Part shown: positions 23,748 through 32,692 of the stretch, in pieces
Layout: each line of letters begins with the position of its first letter
Position numbering within the stretch: the stretch's first letter is position 1
Notes under the pieces: model-generated
Told to the model about the DNA's origin: nothing
The model's input: the letters and a program-made list of their open reading frames with translations, nothing else
Database searches by the model: none
Made by a program: the position numbers and the translations under genes
DNA from: Ferruginibacter sp.
Lineage (GTDB): Bacteria > Bacteroidota > Bacteroidia > Chitinophagales > Chitinophagaceae
Assembly: GCA_025351645.1 (NCBI GenBank)
Contig: JANXVN010000112.1
Coordinates: forward strand, 1 to 39,718
Direction: 5' to 3'
Length of the DNA stretch: 39,718 bases

Positions 23748-23812
23748 AGTGAAATTATTATTTTAAAATTCTATGGATCTATATTAGAGGCTACAAGTTA
23801 TACGAAATAAAA

Positions 23813-24427
23813 TCATTTACTGGGTTTAGCCGAATCATTTCTGCCGGGAAAAAGAAAATGGTACGCTTCGCCTTGCGTCAATATCCGCATTTCGCCAGGG
23901 TTAAGCGACTCGATGCTGCACTTTTCTATCCGGTACCGTATAAGCCTTAATGTAGGGTAGCCAACAGCAGCGGTCATCTTGCGTACCTGCCTGTTCTTGC
24001 CTTCCGTCAACAATAGTTTTACCCAACTGGTAGCAATGTTTTTTCTAAAGCGGATAGGAGGGTTCCTCTCTGGTACTAAAGGCGCATCTTTAAACAAGGA
24101 GGCTTTGCATTTTTTAGTACGGTAGCTTTTTCCTTCTACTGTAATGTCTACACCCATCTGTAAATCATGGATGGCTTCGTCTGTTATTTCGCCTTCTACC
24201 TGTGCCCAGTATTCACGCTCATGTGCAAACAATGGGTTTAGTAATTGATGGTTCAATTTTTTGTCGTTTGTAAGTATCAACAGGCCTTCGCTATCATAGT
24301 CCAGCCGGCCTACCGCATATACATCTGTAGGCACGTCAAAAAAATCTTTAAGCGTTTGTTTCCCTTCGCCAGATGTAAACTGAGAGAGTACATTAAAGGG
24401 TTTGTAAATGATGCAATAATAGTCCAA
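23813..24427 (-). CDS. rluE: rRNA pseudouridine synthase, RluE/RsuA type
   Basis: 204 residues. It is an RsuA-family enzyme without the N-terminal S4 domain, as in RluE. The catalytic motif GRLDYDSEGLLILTND contains the nucleophilic Asp43. The start is the family's YCIIYKPFNVLSQFT. The TEGKNRQVRKM region and TLRLIRYRI are the conserved C-terminal elements. It converts a specific uridine of 23S rRNA to pseudouridine (position 2457 for E. coli RluE); the site in this organism is inferred. The start codon at 24427 is the first in-frame ATG and fits the family. Confidence 0.92.
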   Translation of the reverse strand: MDYYCIIYKPFNVLSQFTSGEGKQTLKDFFDVPTDVYAVGRLDYDSEGLLILTNDKKLNHQLLNPLFAHEREYWAQVEGEITDEAIHDLQMGVDITVEGKSYRTKKCKASLFKDAPLVPERNPPIRFRKNIATSWVKLLLTEGKNRQVRKMTAAVGYPTLRLIRYRIEKCSIESLNPGEMRILTQGEAYHFLFPGRNDSAKPSK

Positions 24428-24999
24428 TGAAAAGTAGGTTAGTGATGTATAAAAAATAAGCTGCTACGCAGGATAAAGTACTGTTGCGCTACCTTGTAAA
24501 AATAATAAAGCCCGACATTTTATAGCCAGGCTTTGTTATATTAATGGGTTAGTAAATACCAGGAAATAAATTTCCTTACACAATATTAAAAAGAATTTAT
24601 TCTAACCAAAAAAATATTTACAAATATTTTATGCACATTTTAATTTACGCTGTGGAAAAGGGTGTAGTTGTTTGCAGTAGAATAGAACTTTTATGACACT
24701 TTAAATAAGCGGTATAAATTTAAAATGCGTACTACAATAAAATACTGATGGACTGAAAGTATTGTCAATACTAGTGTTTAAGCAGACTGTGTTTTATGTA
24801 AAACATTTTTATCGCGTAAAGATTATTGTGTTGCTTTCATTTTGTTTTATGCTATCCGGTATCTTTTTACAAGCTTGGTACTTGTAAAAATTTTTTTAAA
24901 AATTGTTAGTAAAGCCAGGCTGTTTTAATGCTTTGTTATAAAATTTGTTTACATCACTAATAAAATAAAGCAGGCTACCTTTGGCAAAATATTTATTAC
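24428..24999. other. 572-bp AT-rich gap between divergent rluE and lpxD
   Basis: No coding frame of note on either strand. A hairpin TTTTACAAG / CTTGTAAAA followed by seven T (about 24869-24899) resembles a terminator although no plus-strand gene precedes it, which could mean an unannotated small RNA ends here. The motif AGCCAGGCT occurs twice (about 24523 and 24914). The right end holds the lpxD -7 box. Otherwise nothing recognised. Confidence 0.5.
24976..24983 (+). promoter_or_regulatory. -7 box for lpxD
   Basis: TACCTTTG, a full TAnnTTTG match, 16 bases before the ATG at 25000. No -33 box at canonical spacing. Confidence 0.5.
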
Positions 25000-25944
25000 A
25001 TGCAATTTCCTTCGCCAGTTTCTATACAATGGATAGCTACGTTTATTGATGCCGAATTAATGGGTAATGCGGATGGTAACGCAACAGGCATTAACGAGCT
25101 GCATAATGTGGTTGCCGGCGACCTTGTTTTTGTAGATCATCCAAAGTATTACGACGTATGCATCAACAGTGCTGCAAGTTTTATAATTATTGATAAAACA
25201 GTAGCTGTGCCAGCAGGAAAAGCATTGCTTATAACCTCAAACCCTTTTGAAGCTTACAGTAAAATAGTAAATCATTTTTCGCCATTTGTGCCATCTTTTA
25301 AAGCCATTAGCGATAGCGCCATTGTTGGAGAAGGAACTGTAATTATGCCTAACAGTTTTGTTGGCAACAATGTACGCATTGGTAAAAATTGTATCATACA
25401 TCCCAACGTAAGTATTTATGATGGCTGTATTTTGGGCAATGATGTTGAGATACACTCAGGTACTGTTATTGGCAGCGATGCATTTTATTTTAACACAAAA
25501 AAGACCCGGGAGTCATGGTTTAAAAAAATGCCCAGTTGTGGCACTGTAATAATTGAAGACAATGTTGAGATAGGCGCCAATTGTACCATTGACCGCGGTG
25601 TTAGTGCTGTTACAAAAATAGGCAAAGGCTCCAAGTTTGATAACCTGATACATATTGGGCATGATACAGTGATTGGCAATAATTGTTTGCTTGCGGCACA
25701 AGTTGTAGTTGCAGGCGGCGTAACAATAAAAGATGGCGTAACGCTTTGGGGATGCGTTATAGTGAACAAAACATTAACCATTGGCGAAAACGCTGTACTG
25801 CTTGGTACCACTGGCGTTACAAGCAATTTAGCAGGCAATAAAACTTATTGGGGCACACCTGCGCAGGAAGCCGGCATTGTTAAAAGAGAATTGATCTGGA
25901 TAAAGAGGATACCGTTACTATGGGATAAGGTAATGAATAAATAA
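25000..25944 (+). CDS. lpxD: UDP-3-O-acylglucosamine N-acyltransferase (LpxD-like)
   Basis: 314 residues. The N-terminal uridine-binding domain covers about 1-100 (LVFVDHPKYYDVCINS). A left-handed beta helix of hexapeptide repeats follows (about 105-275; IGKNCIIHPNVSI, IGANCTIDRGV, IGHDTVIGNNC). The catalytic His221 lies in LIHIGHD. A short C-terminal helix ends the chain. LpxD adds the second acyl chain in lipid A synthesis, using acyl-ACP. Bacteroidota usually keep lpxD near lpxC-fabZ and lpxA; this copy stands alone, so it may be a second LpxD-like enzyme. Its stop overlaps the 216-bp inverted-repeat element. Confidence 0.88.
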   Translation: MQFPSPVSIQWIATFIDAELMGNADGNATGINELHNVVAGDLVFVDHPKYYDVCINSAASFIIIDKTVAVPAGKALLITSNPFEAYSKIVNHFSPFVPSFKAISDSAIVGEGTVIMPNSFVGNNVRIGKNCIIHPNVSIYDGCILGNDVEIHSGTVIGSDAFYFNTKKTRESWFKKMPSCGTVIIEDNVEIGANCTIDRGVSAVTKIGKGSKFDNLIHIGHDTVIGNNCLLAAQVVVAGGVTIKDGVTLWGCVIVNKTLTIGENAVLLGTTGVTSNLAGNKTYWGTPAQEAGIVKRELIWIKRIPLLWDKVMNK

Positions 25945-26159
25945 GGCCCAGCCTCCCTGCCCTCCAAAGGATGGTTCTTGTCTCCGCGGAATTGTGTATG
26001 CTTCATAAACTTTAGGACTCCAATACAACGTTCATTTCAGACAACCTATTTTGAAGCAAATATTTACTAGTAGAAATAGGGCAACGCCTGAAATAATGCT
26101 GTTCAAATAGAATAGCCTAAGAACCTTCCTTTGGAGGGTAAGGGAGTCTATTATGGCCT
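25944..26159. repeat. 216-bp inverted-repeat element R4 overlapping two stop codons
   Basis: Left arm CTCCCTGCCCTCCAAAGG then ATGGTTCTT (25953-25979) and right arm (26119-26146, complement CTCCCTTACCCTCCAAAGG then AAGGTTCTT) match with a few differences; AGGCC/GGCCT extend the ends. The left end starts on the last base of the lpxD stop, and the right end contains the TAA of the convergent minus-strand gene. The 139-base interior has no gene. It shares the CTCCAAAGG core with element R1 but not its ends. Confidence 0.75.
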
Positions 26160-27245
26160 AAAGTTATACGGCAGTACATCTGCTACTTTTTGCCATGTCC
26201 AGTAACCATTTATAACCATATCATTTTGGTCGTAATAATATCCATTTTGTTCAATATCAATAGCTTGGCCTTCGGCGATAGTTAGTACGCTTAATTGAAA
26301 GTCTCTTGTAACATCTTCTGTCTGAGAAATATACAATGGGTCCGGAGCTTGTTTTTTATATAACACGGCAATGTTTTGCTGGTTAGGCGTTATTTCTACC
26401 AATTGCGTACTATCGTTTTTTGTATAGTTGAGGGCACCGTAGAAATCTGTTACCGGCACGGCAGTTTCTTTATCCTGGCTGCTTGTTACAAACTGTATTT
26501 CAAAGCCTTCTTCTTTTAAATTTTTGTTTTGTACACTGCGCATAAAATGCAGCATAGACCCGTAGTACGCCTTGAGGCGATTGTTTTGCCATAAGGCTTT
26601 TTGAGCATCGTTTACAGGCTTTAATTCTTCAAATAATGGGTAACCGGAGTAGGTGCTTAACAGGGTGCCGTATTCGTGCGTAAATGAATCTAAAGTGTAC
26701 ATTAATTTATAGCCCAAAGCAAGGTTCTCTATTTCTAAAGGCAAGGCAGATAATACCTTTAAGCGGTTTTTCTTTTTAGAAAAATAAAACTTTAAAGCCT
26801 CTTTATTTTTGATGGTGCACTGGCTGCTGTTAGGTGTTTTGCCAATAAAATTTTCTACAAAAAAATCGCCGTATTTAAGTAGCCCGTCTTTCACTTCATT
26901 GCTGGAAGTTATCACTACATCTTCCAGGGCTTTTTCTTTTTGCTTTACTTCTACCGCTATATTTTTATCCTGCGCATCGGCAGTAGTAATGCGCCTTGTG
27001 GCAGTTTGGTACCCGGTAAAAGTTATTATAAGGTCGTACCCGCCATTTTGTAGCCTCAACGTAAAATTTCCCTGTGCATCAGTAGCAGTGCCAATGGTGG
27101 TATTTTGTGCAAATACAGAGGCGCCTTGTAACGGTAATTTAGAGGTAGCATCCAAAACCTTGCCGGAGATAGTGTACTCGTTTACTTGCGCAATGGCACT
27201 TACTGTTATGGCAAGCATACACAATAACGAAAGGATTTTTTTCAT
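26151..27245 (-). CDS. Secreted protein with carboxypeptidase-regulatory-like domain
   Basis: 364 residues. Signal peptide at 1-19 (MKKILSLLCMLAITVSAIA). A CarboxypepD_reg-like beta-sandwich covers about 24-108: YTISGKVLDATSKLPLQGAS, then TDAQGNFTLRL and ITFTGYQTATRRI, ending in a TonB-box-like EDVVITSS. This start is the same as in SusC-type receptors, but the chain lacks the plug and barrel; residues 110-364 are an uncharacterised mixed domain seen in stand-alone Bacteroidota proteins. It is likely periplasmic or at the outer membrane. Function unknown. The stop codon TAA is inside element R4. Confidence 0.85.
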   Translation of the reverse strand: MKKILSLLCMLAITVSAIAQVNEYTISGKVLDATSKLPLQGASVFAQNTTIGTATDAQGNFTLRLQNGGYDLIITFTGYQTATRRITTADAQDKNIAVEVKQKEKALEDVVITSSNEVKDGLLKYGDFFVENFIGKTPNSSQCTIKNKEALKFYFSKKKNRLKVLSALPLEIENLALGYKLMYTLDSFTHEYGTLLSTYSGYPLFEELKPVNDAQKALWQNNRLKAYYGSMLHFMRSVQNKNLKEEGFEIQFVTSSQDKETAVPVTDFYGALNYTKNDSTQLVEITPNQQNIAVLYKKQAPDPLYISQTEDVTRDFQLSVLTIAEGQAIDIEQNGYYYDQNDMVINGYWTWQKVADVLPYNFRP

Positions 27246-27302
27246 AAAAAATATTTAGCGGAAGCTTTAAAAAAAAGGGATTACAGCTTAAACGAATGTA
27301 CA

Positions 27303-28280
27303 TTAATGGTTGTTAAGTTTTTGTTGGAATGCTTCCACGGTTTGTATAATGGTTTGCTCTATAGTGCGGTAAGTAAATTGAGGCAGATATGTTGTAAGCT
27401 TGCTATTATCAAAATATGTTTTTGCTAAAGCAGTTGCGGCAGTTTCTTTAGTTATTAACGGCTCTTGGCCAGTAAAGCGGCTTTTAAATGCTTCCAGCCT
27501 CCACACTACTTTCGCGAGGAATGGCGTTACTTTTTTAGTAGGTATTTTTTTATGGAAGGCGTTTGCTATTAATGTAAAAATTTCCTGGTAGCTTTTGTTC
27601 TCGGCACTTATTATAAACCGTTCTGCATTAATATTACTATCCATTAGTTGTATCATTATTGTTGCTACATCCCTTACATCTACAAAGCCATTTACGCCAT
27701 CGCTGTGCCAGGGAAACTCGTCGTAAACACTCTTAAAAATTTTAGAGCTACCACCCTCCCAATCGCCTGCGCCTAGTATTATGGTAGGGTTTACCATTAC
27801 TGCGCTTAACCCTTCGCCAATTCCCCGCCATACCTCTAGCTCGCCCAGGTATTTGCTTTCGCCATAGTTGCTGTTGTTGGCTTGTTCTGTCCAAACCATG
27901 TTTTCATTAATAGGTTCATCTTTTAATAGCCCCAGGGCCGCTACAGAACTTACATGCACCAGCTTTGTAACGCCTGCATCTAGCGCAGCGTTTACAATAT
28001 TGGCAGTGCCTTCTATATTAATTTTAAACAGGTCTTTTTTACGTTTAGGGTTAAAGCTCACTAATGCTGCGCAATGATAAATTTGTGTTACTCCTTGCTG
28101 CATTATGTCTTGCAGCCCAACCACATCTAAAATATCACATTGAAATGTGGTGAGTAAAGGGGAGTTGAAATGGGGCAATGCTGTTTTGTTGTAAATAGCA
28201 GTTACCTTTTTATTTTGTGCCAATAATTGCGCTATCAATTCTGTGCCTAATAAACCGCTGCCGCCTGTAACGAGTATCAT
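27303..28280 (-). CDS. NAD-dependent epimerase/dehydratase (extended SDR)
   Basis: 325 residues from the ATG at 28280, where the Rossmann strand begins (MILVTGGSGLLGTELIAQLL); an ATG at 28346 would add 22 residues upstream of the promoter box and is less likely. The NAD loop GGSGLLG is intact. The catalytic Ser lies in HVSSVAALG, and Tyr and Lys in SNYGESKYLGE. The C-terminal half is the variable substrate domain. The family includes dihydroflavonol reductase-like and nucleotide-sugar enzymes; the substrate is not evident. It is cytoplasmic. It lies 57 bases upstream of the secreted-protein gene on the same strand and may be cotranscribed with it. Confidence 0.9.
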   Translation of the reverse strand: MILVTGGSGLLGTELIAQLLAQNKKVTAIYNKTALPHFNSPLLTTFQCDILDVVGLQDIMQQGVTQIYHCAALVSFNPKRKKDLFKINIEGTANIVNAALDAGVTKLVHVSSVAALGLLKDEPINENMVWTEQANNSNYGESKYLGELEVWRGIGEGLSAVMVNPTIILGAGDWEGGSSKIFKSVYDEFPWHSDGVNGFVDVRDVATIMIQLMDSNINAERFIISAENKSYQEIFTLIANAFHKKIPTKKVTPFLAKVVWRLEAFKSRFTGQEPLITKETAATALAKTYFDNSKLTTYLPQFTYRTIEQTIIQTVEAFQQKLNNH

Positions 28281-28297
28281 ATGTATGTGTTGAATGG

Positions 28298-28305
28298 CGA
28301 AGATA
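28298..28305 (-). promoter_or_regulatory. Likely -7 box for the epimerase gene
   Basis: TATCTTCG on the minus strand, one base off TAnnTTTG, 17 bases before the ATG at 28280. It supports the shorter start. Confidence 0.4.
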
Positions 28306-28402
28306 ACCCTATCTTTTAAACCTAATAGCTTAGTCGATAGCGGCATGGCACTGCATAAATATTAACTGGTTTTTAATTATTTTGTTGTGCCAAATAAAAC
28401 TA

Positions 28403-28446
28403 CCAGTTAATAACTAACTTTTTTTAGAAAGTTAATTATCAACTGG
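28403..28446. terminator. Long imperfect hairpin between the OmpA and epimerase genes
   Basis: CCAGTTAATAACTAACTTT faces GAAAGTTAATTATCAACTGG: a stem of about 19 bp with two or three mismatches and a T-rich loop. It lies 28 bases beyond the OmpA-family stop on the minus strand. It is more likely a terminator or RNA-stabilising end than an operator; there is no strong T-run after it. Confidence 0.5.
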
Positions 28447-28473
28447 CAGCGATGTATAAAACAAACGGTTTAA

Positions 28474-29193
28474 TTAATTCTTTTGTGCTTCCTGCTTTGC
28501 ATCTGCTTTCATTTTGTCATTGGCTGTAATTGCAAATTCTACCCTACGGTTTTGCGCCCTATGCGCATCTGTATCGTTATCAACTTTCGGTTCAGTTTTA
28601 CCATACCATTTTATAGTTAACCTGTTGGCAGGTATGCTATTATTTTTAAGGTAATTGCCTACGGCTTCTGCCCTTTTTTGAGATAAAGATAAATTGTAAG
28701 CATCTGCACCAACATTGTCTGTATGGCCTTCAATTAAAATATTTGTTTCTGGATATTGATTAAATATTTTCACTAATTTATCTAAAGAAAGTTTTGAATT
28801 GTCCGTAATATTAAATTGGTTGGTAGCAAAAAAAACGCCTGCCTTGCTGCCATCAGGATTGTTTTCATCAAAAGTTACATTAATGCCTTCTTCAACCCTG
28901 GTTACTTGTGCACCAGGTACCTCTGTTTTTATTTTTTCGGCCTGCCTATCCATTTTATTACCAATAACGCCACCCGCAACGCCACCAATAACAGCACCTA
29001 TTAAAGCGCCTAATACTGTATTGCCTTTTTTACCAACATTATTGCCAATAATACTGCCAATAGCTGCACCACCAGCGGCTCCCGCAGCAGCGCCTTTTTG
29101 TTCTTTGCTCATTTTCTTTGTCTCATTGCAGCCTGGTAAAATAGTTAAAGAAGCCGCTAAAAATAGTAGTGAATTTGCGAATAGATTTTTCAT
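28474..29193 (-). CDS. OmpA-family lipoprotein with glycine zipper
   Basis: 239 residues. Lipoprotein signal with lipobox LPGC and Cys22. Then a glycine-zipper segment (about 34-80: GAAAGAAGGAAIGSIIG, GALIGAVIGGVAGGVIG), which inserts into or lies against membrane. The C-terminal OmpA-like peptidoglycan-binding domain covers about 110-225, with IEGHTDNVGADAYN, SQKRAEAVGNYL and RAQNRRVEFAI. It would tie the outer membrane to the cell wall; similar proteins in Bacteroidota are often stress- or envelope-related. It follows the lipocalin-like lipoprotein gene by 19 bases on the same strand and is surely cotranscribed. Confidence 0.93.
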   Translation of the reverse strand: MKNLFANSLLFLAASLTILPGCNETKKMSKEQKGAAAGAAGGAAIGSIIGNNVGKKGNTVLGALIGAVIGGVAGGVIGNKMDRQAEKIKTEVPGAQVTRVEEGINVTFDENNPDGSKAGVFFATNQFNITDNSKLSLDKLVKIFNQYPETNILIEGHTDNVGADAYNLSLSQKRAEAVGNYLKNNSIPANRLTIKWYGKTEPKVDNDTDAHRAQNRRVEFAITANDKMKADAKQEAQKN

Positions 29194-29212
29194 TAGTAAG
29201 TATTAAATTGAT

Positions 29213-29701
29213 TTATTTTTTTACAAAATTGTAAATATAAGCAGCAGGCTTGCCTTCAAATGTAATGTGCGATTTTAGCTGCATATTGGTAGTTGAAAGA
29301 AGAGAAATTTCTAAACGAAAGCCTTCATCATTATCAAGTGATTTATTATTATCATCTAATTTTTTAAATTGAAATTGTTTGGTTTCACCTTTAGGTTCAT
29401 AAATAGACCACCTTATTTGTCGTGTAAGGGCGCTACATTCCGAACCACTGGCATTTATATGGTAAGTGCCCGAACTATTGCTGGAAATAAAACTCCACGA
29501 ACTGCCTACAAAACAATTAAAGGAGGCTTCGTTAAAAATAGTGGCAGTTACTTTACCGTTAATGCCTTCTGTACTAATAGTTTCCAACATCCAGTTGCCG
29601 TTTATTTTTTGCTTTATAGATGTTGCTTCTTTAGAAACTGAACAGGAAAATATTGTAATAATTAAAATTATTGTAGCTGTAAGCCCTTTTATGTTTATCA
29701 T
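29213..29701 (-). CDS. Lipocalin-like lipoprotein, unknown
   Basis: 162 residues. The lipoprotein signal ends at TIFSC with Cys20. The mature part begins with INGNWMLETISTEGINGKV, the GxW entry motif of lipocalin-like Bacteroidota lipoproteins, and continues as beta strands (WSFISSNSSGTYHINAS; IRWSIYEP; FRLEISLLS). Two conserved Cys (in FNCFVGS and SECSAL) could form a disulfide. Ligand unknown. It is the first gene of a two-gene unit with the OmpA-family lipoprotein, which suggests a shared envelope role. The histidine kinase and LytTR regulator upstream on the same strand may control it (inference). Confidence 0.82.
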   Translation of the reverse strand: MINIKGLTATIILIITIFSCSVSKEATSIKQKINGNWMLETISTEGINGKVTATIFNEASFNCFVGSSWSFISSNSSGTYHINASGSECSALTRQIRWSIYEPKGETKQFQFKKLDDNNKSLDNDEGFRLEISLLSTTNMQLKSHITFEGKPAAYIYNFVKK

Positions 29702-29754
29702 AGATAATTTACTTGTTTAATAATACGGGGGCAAATTGGATGCCATAATTTTTT

Positions 29755-29793
29755 TATTAAAACTATAAAAATGCTGGCTATAGTTTTTAATGT
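29755..29793. other. Hairpin in the gap after the 7TM kinase
   Basis: TATTAAAACTATA faces TATAGTTTTTAAT around a loop AAAATGCTGGC, one bulged base. It lies about 100 bases past the kinase stop on the minus strand, ahead of the lipocalin-like gene. No clear T-run follows on the minus strand, so terminator function is uncertain. Confidence 0.4.
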
Positions 29794-29888
29794 GCAAGGT
29801 TTTCTCCTGTTTTAATACTTTAGCCTTCATTTCGCTAACGCCAAGTATAGCGCATTTAGAACTATATCTTATTGCTACTTGTATTTTA

Positions 29889-31679
29889 TTAAGACCCTAA
29901 TTTTACAATAGTAAATAAAACGGTAATGCCTTTGTCAGGCTTATTGTTGTATACTGTTATTTGCCCTTGGTTAACTTCAATAATTTTTTTACATAAGTAT
30001 AACCCCATTCCACTACCTGCAGTTATCATTTTTTCTTCTCTGCTATACTTAGAAAAAAGGTGAGGCAAAAAATCCTGATGTATCCCTATACCGTTATCTT
30101 TAATTAAAAATTTATACGTTGATCCTTGATCGCATAATGAAATTTCAATTACAGGCTTTTCATTTATCTGGTATTTAATTGCGTTGTCTATAAGGTTGGA
30201 TAGTAATTCTTTTATATGCCTTGCATCGCAAAAAATTGTGTCAATGCCTTTGTATACAATTAATGCTGCGCTTCGTTCCAATTGTGTAAATAACCTTTGT
30301 TTTACATCTATCAATATTTTGTCCATATTGCACCACTCTCTTTTTTTATTTGCTACGCCTACCCGCATATACTCTATCATTTGCTGGGCAAATTTTAATG
30401 ATTCGTTGCTAATCGACATTATATAATCCAGGTATTCCAGGCTTTTATTGGCACCTATTTGCTTATTTTCTTTTTTCACCATTTCGGCTAGTTCCATTAT
30501 AGTCTTTAAAGGAGTTTTTAAATCATGCGATGTCATGTTCATCAAAAAAATAGTATCATCATATGCTTTGCGTAATTCTGCATTTTTAGTGGCTATTATT
30601 TCTTTGCTTAACTTAAGAGATTCTATCCTGCTAGTATCAATAAATACCCAAACAAAGGCTATCGACTTATTAGGTAGCACAGTTTTTTTTACATACGATT
30701 GTACATTGTACCATTCACTAGCGTTTTTAAACCTTAATAATAATTCTGAAAAATTTTTATGCTTAATTTTTTTTATACTATCCCAATTATATATTTTTTC
30801 AGATTCTGATGCTTTTACAGCAATTAACTGATCAATATGCATCCCTGTTACATCATAAATAGTATGGGCTGATTTATTCAAAATTGCCTTATTAGCGTAT
30901 ATTATTTTTCCGTTCTCCTCTAAAACGGCTATCCAGTCGGTTGTTGATGCCAATACCTCTGCGTATACGTTTCTAGGGGTAACATCAAAAATTGTAAAAT
31001 TGCTCAATACCCAAAGTTGTAGCCCACCTATAATAGTAAAAGGTATTGTGGCAGCTAAGTCATACTGAGGAGGCATATCTTTTTGTAGCCCGCCACAAAA
31101 AATAATCATGGCAACTGTAATCAACAGTTCAAAAAATGAAAGGATAAAGAACCAAAATTTTACAAATCTACCTTTTGCCTTAATAGCAATATATATAAAG
31201 CCTAAAGTAAAATAACTAAGAAAGGCCAAGCTGCTGTGAACTTGAAAATAAAATAGTAGCTGTATGCTATTCGGATCAATGCTCCATATGCCTGGCTTAC
31301 TTGCATAAATTTGTGCAGATGGGCCAGTTATTATAAGTAGGCCAATCCAGCTGCAATTTAATGCCACTGCTAACCCATTAAAAAACAGTAATAAATTTCG
31401 TTTGTAATGGGCTGTATAATTTTTTATGTATTCAGTAAGCGCAAGCGTTAAAAAAATAATTGGTGATAATGACAGGCATTGATAAAAATGGAATAATTTA
31501 TTTGCAGATATACTATCTGTAGTATAGCATAAGTTTATTTCAATTATTGTACTAAAAATAAATAGCCCTGGTATTAGCGAAAGGTAAATATTGAGTTTTC
31601 GGGCTGGATTATTTATAAATAATTTTATTGATAATGTTATTTGTATTATCAAACAAGCATATAATAGGGTAAGAAACAT
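29889..31679 (-). CDS. 7TM-PAS sensor histidine kinase
   Basis: 596 residues. Seven hydrophobic segments fill about residues 2-228. A PAS domain follows (about 240-350, VLASTTDWIAVLEENGKIIY). The phosphoacceptor helix has His385 in NMTSHDLKTPLKT. The ATPase domain has the N box LLSNLIDNAIKY, G1 KDNGIGI and G2 GSGMGLYLCKK. All catalytic residues are present. The membrane part may itself be the sensor. The gene follows the LytTR regulator by 21 bases and is transcribed with it. The kinase is of the HisKA type (as in PhoR or phytochrome-like kinases), not the LytS type that normally pairs with LytTR regulators. Confidence 0.95.
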   Translation of the reverse strand: MFLTLLYACLIIQITLSIKLFINNPARKLNIYLSLIPGLFIFSTIIEINLCYTTDSISANKLFHFYQCLSLSPIIFLTLALTEYIKNYTAHYKRNLLLFFNGLAVALNCSWIGLLIITGPSAQIYASKPGIWSIDPNSIQLLFYFQVHSSLAFLSYFTLGFIYIAIKAKGRFVKFWFFILSFFELLITVAMIIFCGGLQKDMPPQYDLAATIPFTIIGGLQLWVLSNFTIFDVTPRNVYAEVLASTTDWIAVLEENGKIIYANKAILNKSAHTIYDVTGMHIDQLIAVKASESEKIYNWDSIKKIKHKNFSELLLRFKNASEWYNVQSYVKKTVLPNKSIAFVWVFIDTSRIESLKLSKEIIATKNAELRKAYDDTIFLMNMTSHDLKTPLKTIMELAEMVKKENKQIGANKSLEYLDYIMSISNESLKFAQQMIEYMRVGVANKKREWCNMDKILIDVKQRLFTQLERSAALIVYKGIDTIFCDARHIKELLSNLIDNAIKYQINEKPVIEISLCDQGSTYKFLIKDNGIGIHQDFLPHLFSKYSREEKMITAGSGMGLYLCKKIIEVNQGQITVYNNKPDKGITVLFTIVKLGS

Positions 31680-31700
31680 AATAATATTTTAATAGGGGCA

Positions 31701-32447
31701 CTATTTATCAATCACAGCAAAAATAGAAATAAATTCATTTCTATTTATTTTTGAAAGCGGTATTTCAGCACCATCGCTCATAATTACAATGCCGTTTCGC
31801 AAGTACTTTTTTACATACACCAAGTTTACAATGTGGGAGCGATGTACCTGAAAAAAGCCTTTGCCCTGTAACTGGTCAAAAAATTTGCCCAGGTTGTAGG
31901 AGCTTACTAATTTTTTATTGTTAATTAAAAATATATGCGTAGTACTATTAATTGCTTCACAACGAATAATATGCGGAATAGGCAAAATGTCGAAACCTGC
32001 TTCGGAAGGTACAGTTATTGTTGAGGCAGCAATATCATATTGCAAAACACTTTCTTTTTCTTTTATTAATTGTACCTCCTGAGATGAGTGGATGTTTTTT
32101 TTTGCAATCAATAAATATTTTTCTAACTGGGCTTTTTCAACTGGCTTTAATAAATAACCAATGGCTTCTACGTCAAATGCATTTATCGCATAGCTTTCAT
32201 GGCCGCTTGCAAATATTATCTGGAAGTCTTTATAATTAATTTCTTTAAAAAGATCAAACCCAGTGCCAGTTTCAAGGTTTACATCCAATATTATTACATC
32301 TGGTTTTTGTGTGGATATTATTTCAATTGCTGTACTAATGGATGGCGCATCGCCAATTATTTGCAGGGGAATATTTATTTCGCCTAATTTATTTCTTAAC
32401 AGGGCCACATACGTTGGGCAGTCTTCTACAATTAATATTTTTAACAT
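31701..32447 (-). CDS. LytTR-family response regulator
   Basis: 248 residues. The receiver domain covers about 1-120: IVEDCPTYVALLR, phospho-acceptor Asp55 (VIILDVNLETG), ASGHE and the Lys of LLKPVEKAQL. The LytTR DNA-binding domain covers about 145-245, with IRCEAINSTTHIFLIN, FFQVHRSHIVNLVYVKKY and GAEIPLSKINR. LytTR proteins bind direct repeats upstream of target genes. It is the first gene of the regulator-kinase unit. The obvious nearby candidates for control are the two lipoprotein genes just downstream. Start at the first in-frame ATG fits (MLKILIVED). Confidence 0.95.
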   Translation of the reverse strand: MLKILIVEDCPTYVALLRNKLGEINIPLQIIGDAPSISTAIEIISTQKPDVIILDVNLETGTGFDLFKEINYKDFQIIFASGHESYAINAFDVEAIGYLLKPVEKAQLEKYLLIAKKNIHSSQEVQLIKEKESVLQYDIAASTITVPSEAGFDILPIPHIIRCEAINSTTHIFLINNKKLVSSYNLGKFFDQLQGKGFFQVHRSHIVNLVYVKKYLRNGIVIMSDGAEIPLSKINRNEFISIFAVIDK

Positions 32448-32603
32448 GCAAAAGGCATTCTTAGGGAAAAAATTGGGAACTACTTAGTTTATAAATTATA
32501 TAAACAATCAAAGGCTAAAAAAGGTTTAACGGACAAAAATGCCTAATCAATGGATGAAAAATGCTTTTCGATAAATGGTTAGTAAACTATTATTAAAGGA
32601 CAA

Positions 32604-32611
32604 TAATTTTG
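32604..32611 (+). promoter_or_regulatory. -7 box in the gene-poor gap, plus strand
   Basis: TAATTTTG, a full TAnnTTTG match, with TTAG (32579-32582) 21 bases upstream. No established gene follows; the transcript would start near 32617. Confidence 0.4.
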
Positions 32612-32692
32612 TTATACAAATAAAGAAGTCGATTTCACTATTTAAATATTTAGCATACCTAACAAAATTAAAATTACTGAAAACTTATTACT

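Noticed and set aside
28281..28346. 22-residue N-terminal extension of the epimerase
   Set aside because: The Rossmann strand begins at Met of the 28280 ATG, and a promoter-like box lies inside the extension.
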